Below, piece by piece: positions 1 to 5,012 of a stretch of 6,640 nucleotides of DNA. Each line of letters starts with the position of its first letter. Position 1 is the stretch's first letter. The notes beneath the pieces are model-generated. The model was given only the letters and a program-made list of their open reading frames with translations. It did not search any database and was not told where the DNA came from. This DNA is from Clostridiales bacterium. GTDB lineage: Bacteria; Bacillota; Clostridia; Oscillospirales; Acutalibacteraceae. The stretch is from positions 1 to 6,640 of the forward strand of contig JAAVYX010000270.1 of assembly GCA_022791355.1 (NCBI GenBank). Direction: 5' to 3'. The translations under genes were made by a program, and so were the position numbers.

Positions 1-6
1 CCGTTG

Positions 7-37
7 GGTATAACGTCCGCTTTGCGGACATTATACC
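7..37. repeat. Near-perfect palindrome, 14-base arms, 3-base loop
   Basis: The arms at 7-20 and 24-37 (cores GTCCGC and GCGGAC around TTT) are complementary at 13 of 14 positions. The single exception (14 against 30) is a mismatch if the plus strand is transcribed but a U.G wobble if the minus strand is. No T-run follows on either strand, so it is not a textbook terminator. The right arm contains the -10 element of a minus-strand promoter, which makes an operator the more attractive reading. A terminator for minus-strand read-through from the XRE gene, or a repeated extragenic palindrome, remains possible. The structure is certain; its function is inference. Confidence 0.75.
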
Positions 38-59
38 ATAAAATCCGAATAGTTGTAAC
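30..59 (-). promoter_or_regulatory. Candidate sigma-A promoter reading out of the left edge
   Basis: On the minus strand the sequence reads TATGGTATAAT. This is a perfect -10 (TATAAT, positions 35 down to 30) with the extended TG one base upstream. A partial -35, GTTACA (59 down to 54, four of six matching TTGACA), lies 18 bases upstream. Transcription would begin near position 22-24, inside the 7-37 palindrome, and leave the window, so the controlled gene is not visible. The palindrome spans the -10 and start site, a usual place for a repressor operator. Confidence 0.5.
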
Positions 60-103
60 TATCGGCGGCTATTAAAATTTAAGGGTTTGCCGCCGTTAAT
101 AGT
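58..103. repeat. Interrupted inverted repeat (GC-rich stem)
   Basis: CGGCGGC (63-69) pairs with GCCGCCG (89-95) across a 19-base AT-rich loop. The stem continues outward with ACTAT (58-62) pairing with ATAGT (99-103) after a bulge of three bases (96-98). No poly-T tract follows on either strand. It could be a structured RNA element or a protein-binding site; no function can be assigned. Confidence 0.45.
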
Positions 104-144
104 CAGTGTTGGCAGGTCGAATAGTAACAAACAAGTAACACTGA
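103..144. repeat. 8-base inverted repeat, 26-base spacer
   Basis: TCAGTGTT (103-110) is the exact reverse complement of AACACTGA (137-144). A second, shorter pair, GGCAGG (111-116) and CCTGCC (168-173), overlaps it. These sit in a stretch with no coding potential between the promoter at the left edge and the XRE gene. Short repeats at this spacing can occur by chance, so significance is low. Confidence 0.3.
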
Positions 145-200
145 ATCAAAGCTTTTTGTCATACAGGCCTGCCCGATCATTGGTGATGAAAACTTGAATC

Positions 201-227
201 ATGTTAATGGATCAATCCTATTAACAT
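201..227 (-). terminator. AT-rich hairpin downstream of the XRE gene, possible weak terminator
   Basis: ATGTTAATGGA (201-211) can pair with TCCTATTAACAT (216-227) with one bulged base and a four-base loop. It lies 20 bases past the stop codon of the XRE gene, which is where its terminator would be expected. The stem is AT-rich and on the minus strand only a broken T-run (GTTTTC, about 15 bases on) follows, so termination would be weak. The loop side also carries ATCAATCCT, a nine-base match to the inverted repeat in front of the same gene, so an operator is an alternative. Confidence 0.35.
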
Positions 228-247
228 AACTTCCGTTCCCCTCCCCC

Positions 248-499
248 CTACTCAATCACCCCCTCGTCCACAGCCGTTAGCATTGAAACGGATATCCCAA
301 GCTCATAGGCCAAATCACTCAACAATTCGTAAGAAGGTTCTGCATCACTACGGCGCGATTCTAAGCTAGCAAGGTATCCTACGCTTATGCCCACTTTTTC
401 GGCCAACTGCTCCTGCGTATAGCCCTTGCGGTGTCTGTAGTAGGCCAAATTCAGGCGAAAGAAATACAGGTTGTCTTGATGGAATTTAAACTTTGTCAT
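248..499 (-). CDS. Small XRE-family (Cro/C1-type) DNA-binding regulator
   Basis: An 83-residue protein that is essentially one helix-turn-helix domain of the HTH_3/XRE family. Residues about 13-26 form helix 1 (LNLAYYRHRKGYT), QEQLAEKVG (29-37) is the helix-2 segment with the usual Q..LA, SVGYLASLESRR (39-50) is the recognition-helix region, and YELLSDLAYELGIS (57-70) matches the conserved late helices. Such proteins bind short palindromes as dimers and repress or activate nearby promoters. There is no oligomerisation or peptidase domain, so it is Cro-sized rather than CI-sized. The ATG has a modest AAAGGAT-type ribosome site about nine bases upstream. It lies behind the strong terminator of the phage late operon, so it should have its own promoter; I could not place one convincingly. 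The inverted repeat at 506-547, between terminator and start codon, suggests autoregulation. Whether it belongs to the prophage or the flanking chromosome cannot be decided from the window. Confidence 0.88.
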   Translation of the reverse strand: MTKFKFHQDNLYFFRLNLAYYRHRKGYTQEQLAEKVGISVGYLASLESRRSDAEPSYELLSDLAYELGISVSMLTAVDEGVIE

Positions 500-505
500 G
501 GTCTA

Positions 506-547
506 TCAATCCTTTTTATGGCTGATAAGATAACCATAAAGGATTGA
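506..547. promoter_or_regulatory. Inverted repeat in front of the XRE gene, candidate operator
   Basis: TCAATCCTTTTTATGG (506-521) and CCATAAAGGATTGA (534-547) are inverted copies, perfect apart from two extra T's in the first arm. They are separated by a 12-base spacer (522-533). The element ends seven bases before the ATG of the XRE gene, and its near arm contains the likely ribosome site (AAAGGAT read on the minus strand). Either repressor binding here or an mRNA hairpin hiding the ribosome site could give autoregulation. Structure is seen; role is inferred. Confidence 0.55.
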
Positions 548-582
548 GAGAGTAGATTAGGGTAGGATTTTAGGCGATAAAT

Positions 583-629
583 AAAAAAAGGCCGCCCGGC
601 TCTCCAAAAAAGGAGAAAACCGGGCGGCC
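583..629 (-). terminator. Strong intrinsic terminator of the phage late operon
   Basis: Read on the minus strand, a 10-base GC stem (GGCCGCCCGG, 629-620, with CCGGGCGGCC, 599-590) is followed immediately by seven T's (589-583) and then ATTTAT. An inner five-base stem (TCTCC/GGAGA, 601-605 with 612-616) and an A/T loop extend the hairpin. It begins seven bases after the holin stop codon and should end transcription of the tail and lysis genes, isolating the XRE gene beyond it. On the plus strand no T-run follows, so it is directional. Confidence 0.95.
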
Positions 630-636
630 CTTACGT

Positions 637-900
637 CTATTCAGTTTTGACAATCTGCTCGCGAACCTGCTTATAGCCCTGATTGACGAGCACGGCCAGC
701 CCGGCGGCAAGGACGCCCTGCAATACCCCATCGGCCCCGCCGGTCAGCAGCATACCGAAAACCACGCCGGCGGCCGTCAGCACAAAGGGTATCACCCAGT
801 TGGGAATCTTAGGCACAGCCTTAAGAAATACTCCCAGCACATACAGCGCAGCGGCTGCTATGTACATGTTCTCGGCTAAAAAGCTTGTTAATTGTTCCAT
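637..900 (-). CDS. Phage holin, Hol44 / Phage_holin_5_2-like
   Basis: An 87-residue, very hydrophobic protein with three predicted membrane helices: about residues 11-29 (MYIAAAALYVLGVFL), 35-53 (VIPFVLTAAGVVFGML) and 58-76 (VLQGVLAAGLAVLV). A charged tail follows (QGYKQVREQIVKTE) that should stay in the cytoplasm. Size, helix count and the KAVPKIPNWVIP loop between helices 1 and 2 match the Hol44-type holins common in prophages of Firmicutes. Holins collect in the inner membrane and at a set time open holes through which the endolysin reaches the wall. The gene starts three bases after the preceding gene's stop, with a GGGGG-type ribosome site (909-913) eight bases before the ATG. This is a non-consensus site that may keep holin level low. 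It is the last gene before the operon terminator. Family assignment is from recalled pattern, not a search. Confidence 0.85.
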   Translation of the reverse strand: MEQLTSFLAENMYIAAAALYVLGVFLKAVPKIPNWVIPFVLTAAGVVFGMLLTGGADGVLQGVLAAGLAVLVNQGYKQVREQIVKTE

Positions 901-903
901 GAC

Positions 904-1125
904 TTAATCCCCCTTATCATGCTCCAGATCACTTAAGCGATGGTTAATGACCTTGATCTGTTCTTCGACTACAGGTATACGGGTAGCGTAGTTGTTATGT
1001 TCGGCCACCCGATCCTCCAGCTGTTTTAAACGGTAATTGGTCAGTTTGGAAGAGGTAATGATACCGCCAAAGGTACCGAGAGCAGTACCCACCAGTGCGA
1101 TAAGAGCTACAATAATCTCTGACAT
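904..1125 (-). CDS. Small membrane-anchored coiled-coil protein of the lysis cassette
   Basis: A 73-residue protein with one N-terminal membrane helix (about residues 4-24, IIVALIALVGTALGTFGGII) and then a charged helical part (residues about 28-70) with heptad-like spacing (LKQLEDRV, VVEEQIKVINHRLSDLE). The basic KLTNYRLKQ right after the helix predicts that the coiled coil faces the cytoplasm. Similar small proteins sit beside holins in many clostridial phages. I regard it as a conserved phage hypothetical with no established function; holin partner, antiholin or XhlA-like haemolysin are the candidates. In XhlA the order is reversed (coiled coil first, membrane helix last), so this is not a simple XhlA. 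The ATG is supported by AAAGGAGG (centred on 1134-1139) eight bases upstream, within the end of the amidase gene. Gaps on both sides are three bases, so it is co-expressed with endolysin and holin. Confidence 0.8.
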   Translation of the reverse strand: MSEIIVALIALVGTALGTFGGIITSSKLTNYRLKQLEDRVAEHNNYATRIPVVEEQIKVINHRLSDLEHDKGD

Positions 1126-1128
1126 TCC

Positions 1129-2061
1129 CTACGCCTCCTTTAACTTAGCGCGGGTCTTGAGCCCACAAATCCCGTCGGCGGCCAGGCCATGATCACGCTG
1201 GAATCGGGTAATGGCGTTTACAGTGTTCTTGCCGCAGTCGCCGTCAATGCCGGTGGGGCCAATATCATACCCGGCCTGCCGGAGCATCCACTGTACCCAG
1301 CGCACCCCGTCGCCCTTGGAGCCTTTGCGGATGTTGCCGGACGGTTCGGGATAGGGGCAGGCGGGAGCGGCCGCCGGGGCGGATACGGGAGAGCCGTCTA
1401 AGGCCGCCCAGGTTTTGGGGCCGCACTTGCCGTCGGCGGTCAGTCCGTTGGCCGCCTGGAACGCCTTGACGGCCGCTTCCGTACCAGCGCCAAACACTCC
1501 ATCCGCGCCGTACTGCCCGCAGGTATAACCAAGCGAGATCAGCCGGGACTGCATGTCCTTGACCTCGTCGCCCTTGCTTCCCCGCACCAGCAGACTATGA
1601 AAAGCAGGCGCAGGAGAAGCCTCGCCCTGAGCGATTTCATCAAAGGGGAAATACTTACCAGGACAGTCGGTGGAGCAGTAGTCCCTGTGCCGTTTTACAC
1701 GCGCTTCCGGGTATAACAGCAGCAGATAGGAGATCAGTTCTTTCCCGGCCTGTAACTGCGCGGCGAGCATCTCGGTATCCTTACTCTCATAGCTTCCTTC
1801 AAAGCAGACCCCCACCGAGTATTCGTTGGCCCCTTTAGTATGAGCGCCTACCCATTCGATGGGACGGCCCTGCCAGACCATACCGTCCTTGCGCACCAGA
1901 AAATGATACCCGCAGCCGATCCAGCCGTTGGAAAGATGCCAGCGGTGGATATCCTCAATCGAACAGCATACCGCGTCGGCGTGGTGCAGCACAATCGCTT
2001 TGGTCTCGGCTCGAGTGTTGGGGGTTCCGTTGAAGCTTAGATTTGCCTGTAAAATGTTCAT
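1129..2061 (-). CDS. Endolysin: N-acetylmuramoyl-L-alanine amidase with two peptidoglycan-binding domains
   Basis: A 310-residue enzyme. Residues about 18-140 are a zinc amidase of the Amidase_2/PGRP type (T7 lysozyme fold), which cuts the bond between N-acetylmuramic acid and L-alanine of the stem peptide. The expected zinc ligands are visible: H26 in IVLHHAD, and H125 and C133 in RHRDYCSTDCPG, spaced eight apart as in T7 lysozyme (H122 and C130 there). Y52 in GYHF matches the conserved active-site tyrosine. Two PG_binding_1 domains follow, about 158-222 (RGSKGDEVKDMQ... DGVFGAGTEAAVKAFQ) and 247-308 (KGSKGDGVRWVQ... DGDCGKNTVNAITRFQ). They are joined by a Pro/Ala-rich linker (about 224-240). 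There is no signal peptide, so export depends on the holin encoded two genes downstream. The start is set by AAGGAGG (2069-2075), seven bases before the ATG. All catalytic residues are present, so it should be active. Confidence 0.96.
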   Translation of the reverse strand: MNILQANLSFNGTPNTRAETKAIVLHHADAVCCSIEDIHRWHLSNGWIGCGYHFLVRKDGMVWQGRPIEWVGAHTKGANEYSVGVCFEGSYESKDTEMLAAQLQAGKELISYLLLLYPEARVKRHRDYCSTDCPGKYFPFDEIAQGEASPAPAFHSLLVRGSKGDEVKDMQSRLISLGYTCGQYGADGVFGAGTEAAVKAFQAANGLTADGKCGPKTWAALDGSPVSAPAAAPACPYPEPSGNIRKGSKGDGVRWVQWMLRQAGYDIGPTGIDGDCGKNTVNAITRFQRDHGLAADGICGLKTRAKLKEA

Positions 2062-2086
2062 GTGAAAGCCTCCTTGTTATAATCAT

Positions 2087-2111
2087 AATAGCCGCCTGTT
2101 AGGCGGCTATT
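2087..2111. repeat. Perfect 11-base stem hairpin between fibre gene and endolysin gene
   Basis: AATAGCCGCCT (2087-2097) and AGGCGGCTATT (2101-2111) are exact inverted copies around GTT. The fibre gene's stop codon (2107-2109) is within one arm. On the minus strand the stem is followed by TATGATTATAAC, only a weak T-rich stretch, and then the endolysin ribosome site. It may act as a partial terminator or attenuator, or as an mRNA-processing or stabilising stem that sets tail-to-lysis expression ratios. This is the only sizeable intergenic gap (45 bases) inside the operon. Confidence 0.7.
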
Positions 2112-4464
2112 TCAGCACAATTTTTACATGCGTTTTGTCAATCCGAGACATGACCCGATAACCGGAATCCGCCGCCGTCCCGATACCATCCGCACCCGGA
2201 TAACAAAACCCGCCGGCCTGACAGCTTCCGTCATCCCGTACAACCAGCTTGCCCAGTATACCAATCGGCGCATACTCCGGCCGCTGCTCCCGGGGGATGT
2301 ATACCCGCTTTGGGTCGTAATCGGGATTGACCGCCCAGACCATATCGTCATGGGCCGGTTCAATTTCTATTGTCTCGTCCCAAGCTTCCTTGAGAATATT
2401 GCCGTCCGTATCCTTTTCGGCTTTATGATGAACTGTTTCGGTAACGGCGTCAAAGTGTTTCTGCTCTTTTATAACCCTGCCATAGACGTCGGTAAGATAC
2501 CGGCCGTGCCAATCTTCCGACGCAGCGTCGCCGACGACCGACGGCGCGGCCGATACCGCTCCTAGGATATAGGTATCCGCAGCCGTGGCAAGCCGGATGT
2601 TTTCCCCGTCTAGGGTGACGAACAGGCCGGTACGGTCTTCGCCGTCCGGGTTGCCGTCGACCCACTCAAAATATTCCGCATAGTCTGCGCCGGACGAGGT
2701 GTAGGTTTTGGTGGTGTAAACGTCCCCGGAGTAGCTGACCCGAAATGCGTTTTTCAGATTGGAATTAGAGGTGCCGTTGCCGACAACAAAGGCATCGCCA
2801 GTACTTGACGTTTCAGAAGAAGCGGCCGTAAGAGTTTTGTTATATTTCCCCAAAACAAAACTATATGCTGGAGCCGTAGTATAGTATCCAGAAGCGTGAG
2901 AGTATGATCCAGATGCAGTTGTGTTGCTGCCTTCTGCATGAGAGAACAGGCCGCTAGCTATTGTGTTGCCTCCTTCTGCATGAGAGGAATTGCCGCTAGC
3001 TATTGCGCCCATTCCTTCCGCATGCGAGTAACTGGTGCTCGCTTCGCAAGAAAACCCTTGCGCGAACGAGCCAGTTTCAGATGCCGTACCTGAGCCTATA
3101 ACTAGGCTGCTCACCTTTGTAGGATTCGGTAAGAGGACATCAATCATCCGATAACAGGATCCGTCATAAATAAAAAGTACGGTTTGTTTAGCATTAATCG
3201 TTAAATTCCTAGCAATATCACCGTTTTGATAAATATATTTGGCTCCTGTACCGTTGATATTCAAGGTAGGCGATGCGGCGGTACTACCGCTTGTGAACTT
3301 CACAGCAACCATTGCGTTGGCAGTGAGCTGAAAGCTATCAATCGATACGGTTTTGGCTGCTGTGCCTGCCGCTGTAGAGCAGGTTCCGTACTTTGGCATG
3401 GAATCGCGCAGCGCCTTTCCCTGTGCGGCCGTCAAGGCCTGTGTGGTGGAGCTGGAAGTCAAGGTATTGCTCAGCTGAACCAGCCCCGCCTGACTGGTGG
3501 AGGCGGTGGGGAGCTTATTCTTTACCGTATCCAATAACCCCTCTACCCTCTCCAAAGTGGGAATCAGCCTGTTTTCCGACGTGTCCAGCCTGCCGTCGTG
3601 GTATGTTCCCTGGGCCTGGAAGGCCGCATGGTCTAGAATGTCGTTGCCGCTGCCGTCTGTGAGCTTGATCTCCTGTATATCGTAGGTCCCGGCGTTGTAG
3701 AAGAAAAGAGCCATGCTGGACGTATTGGTGATGCCGGACAGCTTAGCCGAAGCCCAGCCCCCGCCGGGGGGCAGGCTGAGATAGCCGCTGCTACCGTCCC
3801 AGTAGTAGCTGCCGTTTATCATGGGTCCGAATTGGGGGTCGGACGCTTCGCTGGACACGCACCGGGCCTTTAGGCTGAGGGTACAGCTGGAGCTGGGGGC
3901 TGGGGCGGTCAGGGTGACGCCGCTGGGACCGGTCACTGTAAAGCGTACAAAGGCCCCCTCGGTCGCCTCTTCGACCGTATAGTCCCCGGCTTTGACCGTC
4001 ATTCCGCCCCCGCCCAGCAGAAGCCTGTCTTGGGTCAGGGCGGCGGGCGCGGTCGCCGGGTTTTCGGGCAGCAGGCCGTCGGCAAGCTTTGCTGCCGTCA
4101 CCGCTCTGTCGGCCAGCTTTTCGGCGGTTACCGCGCCGTCCATAAGCTTGCTGCCCACAACCGCGCTAGGTGCCAGCTGCAAGGGACCTATGGCCAAAGC
4201 CTGTATCTTGTCGCTGGAAACTGAATTGTCGGCCAGCTTTTCGGTTGTTACCGATTGGCTATCCAGTTTTGCGCCGGTAACCGCTCCATTGTCCAGCTTT
4301 TCGGTGGTGACTGTACCGTCAAAGATTTTTCCTATCTGGTCAGCATCTGCCTTTTCAGCCAATACAGCATCAATCGTGTCCGCGTTTTGATTCAGGTCTG
4401 TTATGTATATAAAATCTCCCAGCGCCGGTTTTTTTAGATTGTAATTAGGCGTATACTCAGCCAT
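2107..4464 (-). CDS. Tail fibre / receptor-binding protein with C-terminal Peptidase_G2-type chaperone domain
   Basis: A 785-residue fibre. The start is the ATG at 4464 (MAEYTPNYNLKKP), because it has AGGAGG ten bases upstream, overlaps the previous stop by one base (TAATG) and begins a familiar anchor motif; an in-frame ATG 19 codons upstream has no such support. Modules: anchor (about 1-48); eight 10-residue repeats of the VT..KL type (50-129); a beta-rich segment (about 150-280) that may be carbohydrate-binding (inference); a phage-fibre repeat ASTSQAGLVQLSN...LTAAQGKALRD (about 320-352); a beta domain starting YGTCSTAAGTAAKTV (358-443), recurrent in clostridial phage fibres; five 14-residue SHAEG-type repeats (464-533); and a last domain (about 588-785) with GADYAEYFEW, GRYLTDVYGRVI and YAPIGILGKLVV, typical of Peptidase_G2. 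That family trimerises the spike and then cuts itself off; in phi29 gp12 (from memory) cleavage precedes the Asp of a similar motif, here D594. Product: trimeric host-binding fibre attached to the baseplate. GC changes at module borders. Confidence 0.93.
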   Translation of the reverse strand: MAEYTPNYNLKKPALGDFIYITDLNQNADTIDAVLAEKADADQIGKIFDGTVTTEKLDNGAVTGAKLDSQSVTTEKLADNSVSSDKIQALAIGPLQLAPSAVVGSKLMDGAVTAEKLADRAVTAAKLADGLLPENPATAPAALTQDRLLLGGGGMTVKAGDYTVEEATEGAFVRFTVTGPSGVTLTAPAPSSSCTLSLKARCVSSEASDPQFGPMINGSYYWDGSSGYLSLPPGGGWASAKLSGITNTSSMALFFYNAGTYDIQEIKLTDGSGNDILDHAAFQAQGTYHDGRLDTSENRLIPTLERVEGLLDTVKNKLPTASTSQAGLVQLSNTLTSSSTTQALTAAQGKALRDSMPKYGTCSTAAGTAAKTVSIDSFQLTANAMVAVKFTSGSTAASPTLNINGTGAKYIYQNGDIARNLTINAKQTVLFIYDGSCYRMIDVLLPNPTKVSSLVIGSGTASETGSFAQGFSCEASTSYSHAEGMGAIASGNSSHAEGGNTIASGLFSHAEGSNTTASGSYSHASGYYTTAPAYSFVLGKYNKTLTAASSETSSTGDAFVVGNGTSNSNLKNAFRVSYSGDVYTTKTYTSSGADYAEYFEWVDGNPDGEDRTGLFVTLDGENIRLATAADTYILGAVSAAPSVVGDAASEDWHGRYLTDVYGRVIKEQKHFDAVTETVHHKAEKDTDGNILKEAWDETIEIEPAHDDMVWAVNPDYDPKRVYIPREQRPEYAPIGILGKLVVRDDGSCQAGGFCYPGADGIGTAADSGYRVMSRIDKTHVKIVLK
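2866..3075 (-). repeat. Five tandem 42-base units coding 14-residue SHAEG repeats
   Basis: Units at 3034-3075, 2992-3033, 2950-2991, 2908-2949 and 2866-2907 encode in order TGSFAQGFSCEAST, SYSHAEGMGAIASG, NSSHAEGGNTIASG, LFSHAEGSNTTASG and SYSHASGYYTTAPA. The three middle units are clearly related in DNA. Units 2992-3033 and 2950-2991 share 32 of 42 bases, and the 15-mer CCTTCTGCATGAGAG occurs at 2930-2944 and 2972-2986, exactly 42 apart. The motif resembles head repeats of trimeric autotransporter adhesins (YadA/Hep_Hag type), which stack as a left-handed beta-roll in a trimer. The array ends with YSFVLGKYN. Confidence 0.88.
4078..4317 (-). repeat. Eight tandem 30-base units coding 10-residue VT..KL repeats
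   Basis: The fibre residues 50-129 split exactly into eight decapeptides: GTVTTEKLDN, GAVTGAKLDS, QSVTTEKLAD, NSVSSDKIQA, LAIGPLQLAP, SAVVGSKLMD, GAVTAEKLAD, RAVTAAKLAD. Six fit G-x-V-T-x-x-K-L closely; the fourth and fifth are degenerate. The DNA repeats too: GTCCAGCTTTTCGG or GGCCAGCTTTTCGG recurs on the plus strand around 4111, 4231 and 4291. Such repeats form the slender trimeric shaft next to the baseplate. The array begins where base composition jumps upward. Confidence 0.85.
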
Positions 4465-5012
4465 TAGGTTAATACCTCCTCTTTGAACTCTTTCCAGGTG
4501 TATTTCGCGGCATCTTCCCATGTGTAGCGTTTAACGTCTTCCCACGTATTATAAAGCTGCAATACGCTGACAAGGATATTGGAAGGCACTACGCGTTCCA
4601 GTAAAGCTAAAACATCTTGAAAATTGTTCTTCACCGTAAGGCCAACTTTTACGGTCAATTGGTAGGCGTCCTCTGTCAGATCAACAGAATAGTTCCCTTC
4701 CCCGCAAAGGGTTCGCAGAATGTTATGGAGCTGCGATAACGTGTAAGGTAATTCTTCATTCAGTCGGGTTAAAATTCTGAACCGCCGTCCGTCTAGGGTA
4801 TCGTCTTTGTCGGGTGTAATATGCAGGATTTTTTCAAACCTTGCAATCCCGTATTCATCGGCCGTTTCAACAAATTCATTTTGTAAAACCCGTTCAGCCG
4901 CTTCCCGCACAAGCGCAAATTCAGGGTTTTCCGCTTCCAAAGCAGCGGTGACTTCCTTAAATTCCGCCATAAATGGAGGAAGGTATGAAACAAGGTCAAC
5001 TTCTCTTGTCAT
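4464..5012 (-). CDS. DUF2313 / YmfQ-XkdU-like baseplate protein
   Basis: A 182-residue protein of the DUF2313 family (XkdU of PBSX, YmfQ of e14), a baseplate wedge component that follows gpJ in this module and links the wedge to the fibre. Evidence: the N-terminal DLVSYLPPFMAEFKEV, the FEKILHITPDKDDTLDGRRFRILTR segment (59-84) where a Leu/Asp/Arg-rich core is typical, and YTLSQLHNILRTLCG (90-104). The C-terminus carries three 8-residue repeats, YNTWEDVK, RYTWEDAA and KYTWKEFK (154-177); comparable Y-T-H/W repeats are common at the end of DUF2313 proteins in clostridial phages. The ATG overlaps the stop of the J gene by four bases (ATGA), with GGGGGTG about eight bases upstream. Its own stop overlaps the fibre gene's ATG by one base and its last codons hold the fibre's ribosome site. 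Codon and base use are AT-richer than the fibre body. Confidence 0.88.
   Translation of the reverse strand: MTREVDLVSYLPPFMAEFKEVTAALEAENPEFALVREAAERVLQNEFVETADEYGIARFEKILHITPDKDDTLDGRRFRILTRLNEELPYTLSQLHNILRTLCGEGNYSVDLTEDAYQLTVKVGLTVKNNFQDVLALLERVVPSNILVSVLQLYNTWEDVKRYTWEDAAKYTWKEFKEEVLT
4475..4480 (-). promoter_or_regulatory. Ribosome binding site of the fibre gene
   Basis: AGGAGG on the minus strand, ten bases before the ATG at 4464 and inside the end of the DUF2313 gene. It decides the fibre start, since the longer in-frame start at 4521 lies upstream of this site and would add 19 residues (GRCREIHLERVQRGG...) unlike any fibre anchor. Confidence 0.88.

Noticed and set aside
105..135. 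tRNA 3' end / attachment core suggested by GGTCGAATA
   Set aside because: The T-loop consensus GTTCRANNC is not met, and no acceptor stem or CCA context is present.
150..172. Small minus-strand frame beginning MTKSFDSVLL near 162
   Set aside because: It stops after 19 codons and has no supported ribosome site or family resemblance.
2128..2565. Plus-strand 145-residue open frame
   Set aside because: It is antisense to the conserved Peptidase_G2-type domain of the fibre; no family features and an odd Arg/Pro-rich composition typical of shadow frames.
2866..3075. CRISPR-like array from regular 42-base spacing
   Set aside because: The units are contiguous in-frame coding repeats with no unique spacers.
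3992..4390. Plus-strand 132-residue open frame rich in Ala, Ser, Val
   Set aside because: It is antisense to the decapeptide repeats, its periodicity is that of the repeat, and it has no convincing ribosome site.
2107..4464. Diversity-generating retroelement target in the fibre
   Set aside because: No reverse transcriptase and no template-repeat copy is visible, and the C-terminus is a Peptidase_G2-type domain rather than a C-type-lectin variable region.
4465..4521. Longer fibre reading frame starting at 4521 (804 residues)
   Set aside because: The added 19 residues do not resemble a fibre anchor, they lie inside the DUF2313 gene, and the clear AGGAGG at 4475-4480 points to the ATG at 4464.
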